Shown here: in pieces, positions 52,006-61,820 of the stretch
Layout of the letters: each line of letters opens with the position of its first letter
Numbering within the stretch: position 1 is the stretch's first letter
NCBI GenBank assembly: GCA_947594425.1
Contig: CANQED010000005.1
Span: forward strand, 62,001-126,000
Direction of reading: 5' to 3'
Source of the DNA: an uncultured Ruminiclostridium sp.
Lineage (GTDB): Bacteria > Bacillota > Clostridia > Oscillospirales > Ruminococcaceae
DNA length: 64,000 bases
Position numbers and translations under genes: made by a program
The notes under the pieces: generated by a model
Told to the model about the DNA's origin: nothing
The model's database searches: none
What the model saw: only the letters and a program-made list of their open reading frames with translations

Positions 52006-54250
52006 GGAAGTTTACCTCGACTACCGAGCCGCTGTACGCCGTCGTGCCTTTAGTAAGGCTCTGGCTTATCGCCTTAGCGTCGGCGTTGTTGCCCGCGCCC
52101 GTGACAGCGAGATTAAGTCCCGCGTTGGTCGCCGCGGCGTTAGCCTGCTCGACGGTCATACCGGTAAAGTCGGGGACGGTCGAGAACTTATAATCTATCT
52201 GCGTTTCGCCGTCGCCCATATACAGCAACACCGTGCCGTTATACGGCATAAGCGTCCCCGCGGGGGGCATCTGCGCTACTACGGTAGTGCCGTCGGTATT
52301 GCCGATTATCTCAGCCTTAAGCCCCGCGCCTATTATCAGCGCCTCGGCTCTTATACTGTTATATGCGTACCCCGCCACGGGAGGAACGGTAACGTCCTGC
52401 TTTTGCAATTCTTCAGCGGTATACTGCGGGTAGATATTAAGGTATTCGAGCCCCTCTTTAAATACCGCCGAAACTACCGGCGCCGCGATAGCGCTTCCGT
52501 ATATATAGCCGCTCCTCGGCTCGTCTGCCATTACTAGCATAATATACTCGGGGTCGTCCGCGGGGACAAAAGCGCAGAACGACGAAACATAGCGCATATC
52601 GTCATACCCGTACTCGTCGAGCTTCTCCGACGTGCCGCTCTTGCCGCCTATGCGATACCCCTCCATATAGCAGTTGCTGCCGCCGTTGGTGTTTACCACC
52701 GTCTCGAGTATCTGCCGCATAGTCGCGGAGGTCTCCTCGCTTATCACCTGACGCCTTACGACGGTCTCGGCGGACTTTATCACGTTGCCCTCGCTGTCTA
52801 TTATCTTATCGACAAGATACGGGGTGAGCAGCTTGCCGCCGTTTATCGCGGCAGCCGCCGCGGTTATCATCTGTATCGGGGTAATTTTATTGGTCTGGCC
52901 GAACGCCGAGCTTGACAGCTCGACTATTCCCATTCTCTCATACGGCACATAAAGCGACTGAGCCTCGCCGGGTAGGTCTATCCCCGTCTTTTCGGTAAGG
53001 CCGAAAGCCTTAAAGTACTGGGTAAACTTCTGTGCGCCGAGCAGTTGACCTATCTTTATAAACGCGGGGTTGCAAGAACGTATCACCGCCTCGGTAAGGG
53101 TGGACGTGCCGTGTCCGCCCGCGCTCCAGCAGCGTATGCGCGTGCCCTCTACGTCCGCTACGCCCGTGCAGTAAAACGTGCTGTCAAGGCTGACAGCCTC
53201 TTCTTCGAGTGCCGACGCGCAGGTTACTATCTTAAATACCGAGCCGGGTATGTATAATTCGCCGACCGCCTTGTTTTTCCACTGGCGCTCTCTCAGCTCA
53301 GCCTCTTTTTGCTCTATTTCCTCTTCTTTAGCGCCGTCGTCCGCCATTTGTGCCAGCAGCTTGCGGTCGTTCTCAAAGAACAGATACGACGGGTCGTTGG
53401 GGTCGTACCCCGGGTATGTCGCCATAGCCACTATAGCGCCGGTCTTACAATTCATTATTATACCCGTGCTGCGGTTTTCTATTTTGTGCTGAGATACGGT
53501 CGTCTCGAGATTTTTCTCAAGATAATACTGTAACGTCTCGTCTATAGTCAGCACGAGCGAGTTGCCGTCCTGCGCGGGGTATCTTGTTTCGTACTCGTAC
53601 GGCATAACGTCGCCGTTAGCGTCGCGCACCGATACCACCCTGCCGTCTACGCCCTTGAGATAATCGTTATAATACATCTCAAGCCCATAGCCCTCATCGT
53701 TGTCGTTTACAAAGCCGAGCACGCTTGCCGCGAGGGCGTTATTCGGATAGCTGCGGGTGCTGCTCTCGATAGTGTACAACGATACGCTTTTGAGGTCGTT
53801 TTTGGTGATAAACTCGTTTATCTTCTCTACTACGTTTCTGTCAACGCCGCGCTTTGCGACATAATATCTGCTGTCGGTGTCGGCGCACGCCTTGACCAGC
53901 GTTTCGTACTTAACGCCGATAATATCCGCAAGCCCACGACAGATAAAGTCCCTGTTCTGCGGCTCGTATTCGTTTATATCTCCGGGTGACAATATTACGT
54001 CCCACACGGTATTGCTCTGCACGAGCACTTTATTATTTCTGTCGTATATGGTGCCGCGCGTCGCCTTTATCGTAAAGCTGTCCTGCTGCTGCTTGCTCGC
54101 CGCCGCGCTAAGCCGCTCGTTATTTACCACCGCGGTATCAAACAGCTTATAGCAGATATACGCCGACGCGGCGATTATACACAAAAACACGACGTACATA
54201 ATGCGCGTCTTCATACTTTTAGTAGGGCTGATATTCATTGCCGCTGTCAT
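51983..54250 (-). CDS. Class B penicillin-binding protein, SpoVD/PBP2-like, with PASTA domains
   Basis: The protein has 755 residues. A membrane helix near 18-40 and a dimerisation domain lead to a transpeptidase with SxxK in PGSVFK, SCN, and KSGTSE. Two PASTA domains end the protein (VPPVAGYAYNSIRAEAL; VPDFTGMTVEQANAAA). It cross-links septal or spore peptidoglycan with FtsW. As the only such gene in the dcw cluster it probably serves as the division PBP; SpoVD is its closest layout. Confidence 0.93.
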   Translation of the reverse strand: MTAAMNISPTKSMKTRIMYVVFLCIIAASAYICYKLFDTAVVNNERLSAAASKQQQDSFTIKATRGTIYDRNNKVLVQSNTVWDVILSPGDINEYEPQNRDFICRGLADIIGVKYETLVKACADTDSRYYVAKRGVDRNVVEKINEFITKNDLKSVSLYTIESSTRSYPNNALAASVLGFVNDNDEGYGLEMYYNDYLKGVDGRVVSVRDANGDVMPYEYETRYPAQDGNSLVLTIDETLQYYLEKNLETTVSQHKIENRSTGIIMNCKTGAIVAMATYPGYDPNDPSYLFFENDRKLLAQMADDGAKEEEIEQKEAELRERQWKNKAVGELYIPGSVFKIVTCASALEEEAVSLDSTFYCTGVADVEGTRIRCWSAGGHGTSTLTEAVIRSCNPAFIKIGQLLGAQKFTQYFKAFGLTEKTGIDLPGEAQSLYVPYERMGIVELSSSAFGQTNKITPIQMITAAAAAINGGKLLTPYLVDKIIDSEGNVIKSAETVVRRQVISEETSATMRQILETVVNTNGGSNCYMEGYRIGGKSGTSEKLDEYGYDDMRYVSSFCAFVPADDPEYIMLVMADEPRSGYIYGSAIAAPVVSAVFKEGLEYLNIYPQYTAEELQKQDVTVPPVAGYAYNSIRAEALIIGAGLKAEIIGNTDGTTVVAQMPPAGTLMPYNGTVLLYMGDGETQIDYKFSTVPDFTGMTVEQANAAATNAGLNLAVTGAGNNADAKAISQSLTKGTTAYSGSVVEVNFLVNNETG

Positions 54251-54360
54251 TCCTTTCCCTTAAAAGCTTTAAAAGCCGCATATCGACAACCCTTTGTCCG
54301 CCGATAATATCGGGGCGCGGTCTTACTGTTGCCTCATGCGGCTTGTATATATATATTGTC

Positions 54361-54885
54361 CTAAAATCCCAAATATTCCAGCGCGTCAGAGCACCAATCG
54401 AATATGACCTCGAAAATGTTCTTATCATCCTCTTTGGCGGTCTCGGTCATTGCTCCCGTGTTCATCTCCACGTATTTTTCCTGCGAGTTGTTTACCTTTT
54501 GCATACCGAGCTGCTTTACGGCGTACTCCTCGACATTGTCGATAGACACCGAGCCGTTTAGCTCGTTTTGCAGCTGGGTGTTAAGTATCTGCGCCTGCTC
54601 GTACGCGGCGGATTCTTCGCTGACCTTTAGGTTTATCTCACTGAGCTGCGCCTTGCTGTATAAAAACATAATAAATACCGCAAGGAACAGCGCCGCGATA
54701 AATATCACCGCTATAGGCCTGCCCGCCTTAGCCGCCGAGGCCTGCACCATCTTTAGCTCGGGCTTTGGCTGCTCCTCCTCCTGCTTTTGCGGACGCTCTT
54801 TTCTCTGTGCCGTATCAAACAGTGAAAAATCATATGCTGTGCTTTGTCTTGTGTATTGATGTTTTGTCTCGGTATTTATAGCCAT
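54361..54885 (-). CDS. ftsL: FtsL/DivIC-like septum protein
   Basis: The protein has 174 residues. A cytoplasmic N-terminus with a Gln/Glu/Lys stretch, a single helix at about 58-76, and a coiled coil with VEEYAVKQLGMQKVNNSQEK match FtsL. Position between rsmH and the PBP gene is standard. The C-terminal extension (about 145-174) is longer than usual. It anchors the divisome complex with FtsQ. Confidence 0.85.
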   Translation of the reverse strand: MAINTETKHQYTRQSTAYDFSLFDTAQRKERPQKQEEEQPKPELKMVQASAAKAGRPIAVIFIAALFLAVFIMFLYSKAQLSEINLKVSEESAAYEQAQILNTQLQNELNGSVSIDNVEEYAVKQLGMQKVNNSQEKYVEMNTGAMTETAKEDDKNIFEVIFDWCSDALEYLGF

Positions 54886-54931
54886 ATTTATCCGTCCTTT
54901 CTTTAATTATCCTTGATATCTTACTTCCCGC

Positions 54932-55873
54932 TTACTTTAACTTCTCTATTATCCTAAGCTTCGCGCTGTGCGAGCGCGGGTTGTCGATTAGCTCCCGCTC
55001 TCCCGCGATTATCGGCTTTTTATTAATCGCCTCGGCGCGCGGCGTTTTATGACACACGCAGACAGGAAACGACGGCGGACAGGTGCAGCCGGTGCACAGC
55101 TCCTTGAACCTGTTCTTTACTATCCTGTCCTCTATCGAGTGAAAGGTGATAACCGCGAGCCTGCCTCCGACCTTAAGTGCGTCAAAAGCCGCGTCAAGCC
55201 CGCTTTTTAGCTCGTCCAGCTCGGAATTGACCTCTATTCGTATCGCCTGAAAGGTCTTTTTGCAGGGGTTCTTCTCACGCCTGACTTTAAGCGGCACGTT
55301 GCGCTTAATTATCTCGGCGAGTTCAAGGGTGGTAGCTATCGGCTTTTCGGCTCGTGCGCGCTCTATGCCGTAGACAATGCCCTGCGCGTATTTTTCCTCG
55401 CCATAATCGTACAGTATCTGCCTTAATCTGTCGGCTGGGTATTCGTTTACCACGTCGTAAGCGCTCAGCCCTTTTTGGCTCATACGCATATCCAGCGGCG
55501 CGTCCTCGTGGTAGGAAAAGCCCCTCCGGGCCGTATCGAGCTGATACGACGACACCCCGAGATCCATCAGCACCCCGTCTACCCCCTGTACGCCGAGCAT
55601 ATCGAGCGCCTCTGATAGGGTGGAAAATCTGTCGTTTATTATATCAAGCTTAAAGCCGTTTTGCTCCGACAGCGGGATAAGCCGCTCTTTCGCCGCCGCG
55701 CACGCGTCGGGGTCGCGGTCAAAGCCTATCAGCCGCCCGCCCTTTAGCCTCTTTGCGATAAGCGACGAATGCCCCGCAAAGCCCATCGTGCAGTCAACGT
55801 ACACTCCGTCGGGCGATATATCCAGTCTCTCTATGGTCTCCGTCGGCATAACGGGTATATGCTTTTCAGCCAT
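54932..55873 (-). CDS. rsmH: 16S rRNA (cytosine1402-N4)-methyltransferase
   Basis: The protein has 313 residues. Motifs HIPVMPTETIERL, DCTMGFAGHS (SAM site), GVLMDLGVSSYQLD and ITFHSIEDRIVK are typical. It methylates C1402 of 16S rRNA. It starts 1 bp after mraZ, the standard arrangement. Confidence 0.97.
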   Translation of the reverse strand: MAEKHIPVMPTETIERLDISPDGVYVDCTMGFAGHSSLIAKRLKGGRLIGFDRDPDACAAAKERLIPLSEQNGFKLDIINDRFSTLSEALDMLGVQGVDGVLMDLGVSSYQLDTARRGFSYHEDAPLDMRMSQKGLSAYDVVNEYPADRLRQILYDYGEEKYAQGIVYGIERARAEKPIATTLELAEIIKRNVPLKVRREKNPCKKTFQAIRIEVNSELDELKSGLDAAFDALKVGGRLAVITFHSIEDRIVKNRFKELCTGCTCPPSFPVCVCHKTPRAEAINKKPIIAGERELIDNPRSHSAKLRIIEKLK

Positions 55874-55874
55874 A

Positions 55875-56294
55875 TTATATACCCAGCTCCAGCGCCTGCT
55901 TTAACAGCTCGTCGGAATTGGTCACCTCGTTAAAGTGCGCCCACTCCGCCTTATCCCATATCTCGGCGCCGCCCTCAAGTCCTACGACAACCACGTCGGC
56001 GGACAGCTTAGCGTATTCTCTCAGCGCGGCGGGCACCGATATGCGCCCCTGTTTGTCAGCGGTTACGTCGTACGCGCTGCCGAACAAGAACCGCTGTATC
56101 CCCTGTGTCTGCACCGAGGGCATACTGCGTATCTTTTCGACAAGGCGCGCCCACTCGTCGAGCGAATATACCTTGATACAGCTGTTGCCTATCGTCTTGG
56201 ATATGACAAAGCTGTCGCCTATCTCTTCTCTCAGCTTAATCGGTATGTTCATACGCCCCTTAGCGTCTAGCGTGGATTTGTACTCGCCTTTCAC
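55875..56294 (-). CDS. mraZ: Transcriptional regulator MraZ
   Basis: The protein has 139 residues. Two SpoVT/AbrB-like half domains each carry the DxKGR type motif (LDAKGRMNIPIKLR and ADKQGRISVPAALR). It starts with GTG at 56294 after AGGAGGTGA. It is first in the dcw operon and in other bacteria represses it through repeats near the promoter; candidate repeats are present. Confidence 0.96.
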   Translation of the reverse strand: MKGEYKSTLDAKGRMNIPIKLREEIGDSFVISKTIGNSCIKVYSLDEWARLVEKIRSMPSVQTQGIQRFLFGSAYDVTADKQGRISVPAALREYAKLSADVVVVGLEGGAEIWDKAEWAHFNEVTNSDELLKQALELGI

Positions 56295-56357
56295 AGCCTT
56301 GTCACCTCCTTTGTAAATTCACATTTATCGTGTCGGCTATGTTTTATTCATTGAAAA

Positions 56358-56380
56358 ATCACCACAAAACACCTCAAAAG
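56358..56380 (-). promoter_or_regulatory. Candidate MraZ boxes
   Basis: On the minus strand TTTTGAGGTG and TTTTGTGGTG follow each other with a 10-bp period between the promoter and mraZ, as MraZ sites do. Confidence 0.6.
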
Positions 56381-56392
56381 TGTCTTAAAATT

Positions 56393-56421
56393 ATTATACA
56401 CCTACTTTCTCTAAAAATCAA
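56393..56421 (-). promoter_or_regulatory. dcw promoter (PmraZ)
   Basis: On the minus strand TTGATT (56416-56421), 17 bp, TATAAT (56393-56398). Confidence 0.85.
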
Positions 56422-56510
56422 GTGCTAATTTTTCCTTTTGGCAATTTCTGCTCAGATTTATCCGCAAAAAATTTAACAAAATTTTTGTCTAAAAATCGTG
56501 AAAAATGCAC

Positions 56511-56542
56511 AAAAAAGCCTTTCCTTTCGGAAAGGCTTTTAA
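56511..56542 (-). terminator. Terminator of the GHKL/SNF2-like pair
   Basis: GCCTTTCC (56517-56524) pairs with GGAAAGGC (56529-56536), flanked by A and T runs so it works on the minus strand. Confidence 0.85.
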
Positions 56543-56612
56543 TAACGATTATCGTTTTTCTATATATAGAAAGTAATCAGCAAAGCATCACAATATATAG
56601 CTTTGTGCAAAA

Positions 56613-59600
56613 TCAGTCGTCCGCGTTAAGGTCGAGCACCTTTATCTCGTGCGGCTCTTCGATAATAGGCTCCTCCACGGGCTCTTCGACAGGCTCGTCA
56701 AAGCCCTCTTCGCTGTTGTCCACTATCCACTTTGCCGCCATAAGAGGCGAAAGCGCGATATTTATCGAATTTAGCTCGCTCTCGGTGGAAGAGTGTATGC
56801 TCTCTCCTCTTTCGTCCTCCTCGCCCGCGATGTCATATGTCACCTGACTGCGATACTTTACGCACGCGAGCATAAACTCCGATGGGATAAACTGCACGCT
56901 GTTTATTTCCTCAAGCCACCTGAACGGGTTCATACCGCCTATACTCAGATCCTCTATTATCCAGCCGCTCGACGCGGACGCGTCGTCCGAGCAAAGATAC
57001 ATAGCGAACTTAAATCTCTTTTCGCTCTCTCCCGAGAAGATACCCACCTCAAAGGGCTTTACGGTGCGGTTGTTGATTATATCCGACTCGCGCGGACAGC
57101 ACTGGCAGGTGCCGCCGTAGCCGAACAGCTTTGCATTAAGATCCTTTGAGAAATAGTTGCGGTAGATGTTGTCGTTGTCTATGCGCTTTATCCTGCGATA
57201 GAGCGACTTTAGTATCTGCATCTCCTCCGCGTTGATATTCGGCAGGGGCTTATAATAATAAGGTATCTGGTCGAGAATAACGCGGTTAGGCTCCTCGGTG
57301 CAGGAGAAATATCTGCTCAGCCTGCCCTCGTCGCTTCCTGTCAGCAAGAATTCGAGGTATCCCGAGAATTCGGGCTTTAGGCAGCCGTCCTTAAGCAGGA
57401 CGTACTTAGCGGTCTTTTCTTCCTCCTCGGGGGTAGGAAGACTCGCCGAGTCGATTATGCGTATAACGCGGTCGTTCTCGCCGACTAAGGCTATGCGCGG
57501 TATCTTAAGGTCGCAGACGTACAGCTTAGGCATTACCATATCAAACCGCTGCGCCGCCTCGACAGACCCGCCGAGCAATTCTACCACCTTAGCCTTGTCG
57601 AACGAATACCCCGCCTTAGAGGTCTCAAAGTCGAACAGGCGCTTGTCAAACATACCGCAGTTTATCAGCTGGTACACGTCCCCTACGACCTCGAGCATAT
57701 CCTTATTAGTTACCGACGAGGGGATAAGGAACTGCATACCGTACGCCGCAAAGCGGTACTTGTGGTTTATATCGAGCTGTAAGGTTATCTCCGCGCCCTC
57801 GTTTTTCATCTCGCGCAGGAATGTAAGCATATCCTTGCCCTGCGTAAAGCTGTTTACGAGCATTTTCAGCACATCGGTCAGCACACGGTGATTTTCAAAC
57901 CTGTTGGTATGCTCCACGATAAAGTCATATATCCGCTTTAAGTTGTGGACGGTCATTCTCGCCACATCAAACATAAACTGCTGATTGCGACAATGTACGA
58001 CGAACTGATAATACTTCATAGATATGCTGTAGTCGTTGCCGAATATGTTATCAAACAGCAGTATCGCGCCTATCAGCGCCTCATCGTCCTCTACCGACGC
58101 ATTCTTGACGTACTCGCCGAGCTTTATGCTGACTACGCTCCTAAACCCTACGGACAGGCCGTAATCTCTTATCGAGCGGTTGCCCTCGCTGTCCATACGG
58201 TATGTTCCGCCCGCGATACGGAAGATATACGAAAACTCGCGTCCCGTCTCTCCGGTCTCGTCGTTTATCCAGTCATATGCGGCGGTGACAATAGTCTCGT
58301 CAAACTCCTCGGTCTCGTGCAGCAGCATTTCCATACGCTCGTCTATGCACTCGGTCTTAGCGGCGCCGCTTTGGTGCATCTCAAACGGTATGCTGCGGTC
58401 CTCGCTGAAAAAGCCTATCTCGCACATCTCGTCGTATGTCATCGGCTTTTGCCTATTAGGAAAAGCTATCGATATATTGCGCTGGAACTTGTCGCCGAGG
58501 TCCTGTGCCATCGGGCTTGTTCTTACGAAATTGGCGAAAAACTCAAACACAAAGTGCTTAGGCCTTAAGTAGTACTTGTCGGAATTATTCCTCTTAGCTA
58601 TCTCGAGTACAAAATACTTAGTGTACTCGTCGCACATATCTCTCAGGTCCGAGGTTATCGTCTGCTGTATCTCCTCCTCGCACTCGTACTTTATACCCGT
58701 TCTGTGAGAGGTAATAAAGGAGTTGGGCACGCTGATAAAGAACGCCGAGAGCTTCTGATTGATAAACTGCTCGCCGTTGGACTTAAGCAGACCTGTCAGC
58801 TCGTATGTCGAGAAGTAATTGTACTTAGCGAGTATGACCTTTGCTATCTGCGCTCTGCGCGAGGAAGATACCGCAAAGGGTATAAGATATACGTACCCCG
58901 AATTTTCGTGCCAGATAAAATCAATGACGCTCTTTCCGTTATGAGTAAAGCGCACAACGGGATCGCCGCTCGTATCCTTATCGGGGCGGCGGAATATTTT
59001 ATAAGAGGTCAGCGGGTCGTTATTCGCATAAGCGTTAATGCTCAGCGTGCGGTCTACCGCCTCCTCCTCGTCAAATCTTCCGAGCTTCTTTTTGCGGATA
59101 AAGGCAAAGCACAGCTCGACAAGATTGATATAGTCGCCCTTTTTCTCGGCCATAGTGGCGAGGTTCTCTTTAATAGCGGATACGGTCTCGGCGTCGGTGC
59201 CAAAGCATATCTCGCTGCCCGTGCTTAAGGGTGCTGAGAGCTCGAGCTCGCGCAGTATCAGCGTGCCCTCCTCGTTTACCATCCTGAACGAAAAGTTGCC
59301 CGAGCGCAGGGTAAACCAGTTTACATTCATAAACACCGATTTTGCGCCCACGCCGAACCTGCCCTCTCTCGAGGTATCGCCGTCGCTGCGCCCTACGCTT
59401 AGGTACAGCATAAGCTGCTCGAGGGTGAAGCCGTCCTCGTTATAATTAATGCGCACGGTGTCGTCAGAGTCAAAATTGAACTCTATGCTCATATCCTTGT
59501 CGGTATACGAGCAGCCGAGCGCGTTTTGCAGCAGCTCGCGCAATACCGACTCGCGCGGATAGTCGCTTACCGACAGCGCCGTGCTGTACGGCATTCTGTC

Positions 59601-59774
59601 GGAATAAACGTTGTTGAAATAGTCCTTGAACGGGGTGCTGTCAACGCGGTCTTGATACAGCATACGCTGAAGTCCGTCAAGCGCCTCGTCCATAAGCGCA
59701 CGGTCATTTTTTGCATGAGCGTGAAAATAATCGCCTATTAGGGCCGTCATTTCACTGCTGAGTCCGTCCGGCAT
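56613..59774 (-). CDS. Large GHKL (Hsp90/MutL-type) ATPase of unknown function
   Basis: The protein has 1053 residues. The ATPase fold is N-terminal: N-box E80/N84 (VLRELLQNALG), G1 box D114-G115 (NEDGFTLEQL), and G2 box GRFGVGAKSVF (138-148). The rest is long, mixed alpha/beta and unrecognised. A Cys cluster (TCQCCP, about residue 890) may bind metal. The tail is acidic (EEPVEEPVEEP). No transmembrane or secretion signal. It starts 1 base after the stop of the SNF2-like gene with AAGGGGTGAT upstream, so the two are translationally coupled. Similar folds occur in MORC, sacsin and several defence systems; a function cannot be assigned. Confidence 0.85.
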   Translation of the reverse strand: MPDGLSSEMTALIGDYFHAHAKNDRALMDEALDGLQRMLYQDRVDSTPFKDYFNNVYSDRMPYSTALSVSDYPRESVLRELLQNALGCSYTDKDMSIEFNFDSDDTVRINYNEDGFTLEQLMLYLSVGRSDGDTSREGRFGVGAKSVFMNVNWFTLRSGNFSFRMVNEEGTLILRELELSAPLSTGSEICFGTDAETVSAIKENLATMAEKKGDYINLVELCFAFIRKKKLGRFDEEEAVDRTLSINAYANNDPLTSYKIFRRPDKDTSGDPVVRFTHNGKSVIDFIWHENSGYVYLIPFAVSSSRRAQIAKVILAKYNYFSTYELTGLLKSNGEQFINQKLSAFFISVPNSFITSHRTGIKYECEEEIQQTITSDLRDMCDEYTKYFVLEIAKRNNSDKYYLRPKHFVFEFFANFVRTSPMAQDLGDKFQRNISIAFPNRQKPMTYDEMCEIGFFSEDRSIPFEMHQSGAAKTECIDERMEMLLHETEEFDETIVTAAYDWINDETGETGREFSYIFRIAGGTYRMDSEGNRSIRDYGLSVGFRSVVSIKLGEYVKNASVEDDEALIGAILLFDNIFGNDYSISMKYYQFVVHCRNQQFMFDVARMTVHNLKRIYDFIVEHTNRFENHRVLTDVLKMLVNSFTQGKDMLTFLREMKNEGAEITLQLDINHKYRFAAYGMQFLIPSSVTNKDMLEVVGDVYQLINCGMFDKRLFDFETSKAGYSFDKAKVVELLGGSVEAAQRFDMVMPKLYVCDLKIPRIALVGENDRVIRIIDSASLPTPEEEEKTAKYVLLKDGCLKPEFSGYLEFLLTGSDEGRLSRYFSCTEEPNRVILDQIPYYYKPLPNINAEEMQILKSLYRRIKRIDNDNIYRNYFSKDLNAKLFGYGGTCQCCPRESDIINNRTVKPFEVGIFSGESEKRFKFAMYLCSDDASASSGWIIEDLSIGGMNPFRWLEEINSVQFIPSEFMLACVKYRSQVTYDIAGEEDERGESIHSSTESELNSINIALSPLMAAKWIVDNSEEGFDEPVEEPVEEPIIEEPHEIKVLDLNADD

Positions 59775-59775
59775 A

Positions 59776-61749
59776 TCACATCACCCCTTCGTTATAGTTT
59801 TTCATAAATTCACGGAAGCCTTCCTGTATAATAAACTCATCTGTCAGATACCGCCACGCGTTCAGCAGCACCGGCATTCTGAGCGCGTCGGGCAATTGGC
59901 TGACGCAGTCCCTGAGCAGGGCGTTGCTGCCCTCCTCGTAAAAGCCCGAGAGTGATTTTTTCGCCGCCTTTAGCCCTACGTCGGCTTCGGACTCGCTAAG
60001 GCGCGCGGAATACTCCGCCACCCGCTCCTCATTATAATAGGAGGAGAGCTCTTCTCCGCCGATAGAGGCTATCTTGCCCTCGTCAATATACAGCAGCGAG
60101 CCCTTATACCCGTCGAATATCGGCTTAAACAGCGCCTCGAGCTTAGAGACATTGTTTCCGCACCTTTCGGCGGCGCTCTCGGCGCCGAGGGCGTACAGCA
60201 GGTCGTGCAGCCGCTGCTTAGCGAACTCGTTCGCTTTCTCCGCGTCGGTTATTCCCGCGTCCTTGGGTATGTTGAATAAGTGGGTCAGCCTCGACTGAGC
60301 GTCGCTGCCTGCGACAGCTGACGCGCTTATTACCTGCATAAGCTCTTTAACGCACAGCGCGGTGCATTCAGCCGCGTTCTCGAGGTCAAAAAGTATGTTG
60401 CGCCCCGGTATGCCTATCATAAGCGACTCGTACAGCCGCCCGTACAGCACGAGCGACAACATCCTGCCGTCAAACATAACGTTGGTGTCAAAGAAGAATA
60501 CGTTCTGCGCGTCGGTGTCCTGATGCCTTGATGTACGCATTTCGAGTATCCTCGGGTCGTCGGGCAGCTCATAATGGTATATATGCGTGCAGCCCTTTAG
60601 GCTGTCGCCCATAGCGGACATATCGTCCATAGTTATCATCACGCGGTCGGGGGCGAGATTGTCCTTGCGCTCATATGCGTCGGTTATCCCGACGGTGTCG
60701 TATATATCGCTGCGGCATACCTTAATTGTGCCCTCGCTCTTAGAATATACGGCGTTCAATACCTTAGTGAGATAGCTTACCGTATTGGGCGATACGCAAT
60801 ATACCGCCGCGCGCCCGTCCTCGCTCTTCATAACTCCGTCTATATGGGTCAAAAAGCAGTCGAGCTTTTTATCTACGTTCCTCAGCTCGTCTACATCTCT
60901 TACGGTGTAGGCGGACTTTACATACAGTCGGGTGATGTCGGTGGCGTATTCTTCAAATATGTTTCCTCCCCAGCGGTAGAGCAATGCGCCCGTGCTGAGG
61001 TCGGCTATTCTTCTCAGTCCCGAAAGGAAAGCGGGGTCAAATGTATAACGCAGCAGCGTCGTCTTGCGCGAGGTGTTGCCGAGGTATACCGACTTGTCAA
61101 AGTGCCGCGCGACAGGGCTCTCCGCGTCAAATCTTATGCACGCCTTGTCTATCGGAGCGTCCTGTGCAACTTTTACCTTCTCGGGGTCGGAGAGCAAGGC
61201 CGCGGCTATCTTGCCCAGAGCCGAGGTGTCGCCGTCCGTACCGACAGGGAAAGGAGAAAATACAAGCAGCTTGTCCGCCCTTATCTTTATGCTTGAAGGA
61301 TGTATCGCCGCGCCTATGCCGCCGCTGGCAAGCGTCCCGTCGACTATCACAAGGTCCCACGCTATCGCGTCGCACGCCTTAGCGAGCGTCTGGTTGCCGT
61401 GTTCGAGCGAGTTTTCCGATACTATAAACAGATTAGACAGATTTTGTGAAAAATACTCTATAGTCCCCGTCGACGCGGTCAACATCTTAAAGTCCGCGCC
61501 GCAGCCCGTGACCATCTCTCTGTACCAGCTGAACATAAGCTGGTGAGGGCAGATGATAAGTATGTTCGGCAGCTGCTTTTCGAGCATTACGTTCATGACC
61601 GCAAGCTGCGCGCTCTTTGAGATATCCGAGCCGTATTCGTCAAGAACAAAGCAAAATCCGTATTTTTCGAGCCTTTCATTGCACGAACGGCACACGGGAT
61701 CCGAATGTCTGCCGTGATACACGATCCACTTAATTTCATCGGTGTTCAT
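59776..61749 (-). CDS. SNF2-helicase-like protein with degenerate ATPase motifs
   Basis: The protein has 657 residues, starting at ATG 61749, where GGAGG lies 9 nt upstream. A CxxC (20-23) comes first. Then SNF2-like order: motif I position VLDEYGSDISKSAQ (35-48) lacks GKT; motif Ia is well kept (NILIICPHQLMFSWYREM); motif II position reads WDLVIVDGT with D137-G138 instead of DE; motif V/VI region (VMITMDDMSAMGDSL, then ELPDDPRILEMRTSR) is altered. It keeps the helicase fold but probably cannot hydrolyse ATP. It may bind nucleic acid as a scaffold for the GHKL ATPase encoded next. Confidence 0.75.
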   Translation of the reverse strand: MNTDEIKWIVYHGRHSDPVCRSCNERLEKYGFCFVLDEYGSDISKSAQLAVMNVMLEKQLPNILIICPHQLMFSWYREMVTGCGADFKMLTASTGTIEYFSQNLSNLFIVSENSLEHGNQTLAKACDAIAWDLVIVDGTLASGGIGAAIHPSSIKIRADKLLVFSPFPVGTDGDTSALGKIAAALLSDPEKVKVAQDAPIDKACIRFDAESPVARHFDKSVYLGNTSRKTTLLRYTFDPAFLSGLRRIADLSTGALLYRWGGNIFEEYATDITRLYVKSAYTVRDVDELRNVDKKLDCFLTHIDGVMKSEDGRAAVYCVSPNTVSYLTKVLNAVYSKSEGTIKVCRSDIYDTVGITDAYERKDNLAPDRVMITMDDMSAMGDSLKGCTHIYHYELPDDPRILEMRTSRHQDTDAQNVFFFDTNVMFDGRMLSLVLYGRLYESLMIGIPGRNILFDLENAAECTALCVKELMQVISASAVAGSDAQSRLTHLFNIPKDAGITDAEKANEFAKQRLHDLLYALGAESAAERCGNNVSKLEALFKPIFDGYKGSLLYIDEGKIASIGGEELSSYYNEERVAEYSARLSESEADVGLKAAKKSLSGFYEEGSNALLRDCVSQLPDALRMPVLLNAWRYLTDEFIIQEGFREFMKNYNEGVM

Positions 61750-61791
61750 ATGCCTCTTCCTCCGTATCTCCACTTTTAAATACATATAATA

Positions 61792-61820
61792 ATTATAATA
61801 CATATCGCCGATTTTTACAA
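61792..61820 (-). promoter_or_regulatory. Promoter of the SNF2-like/GHKL pair
   Basis: On the minus strand TTGTAA (61815-61820), 17 bp, TATAAT (61792-61797). The rest of 61821-61985 is AT-rich without a gene. Confidence 0.8.
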
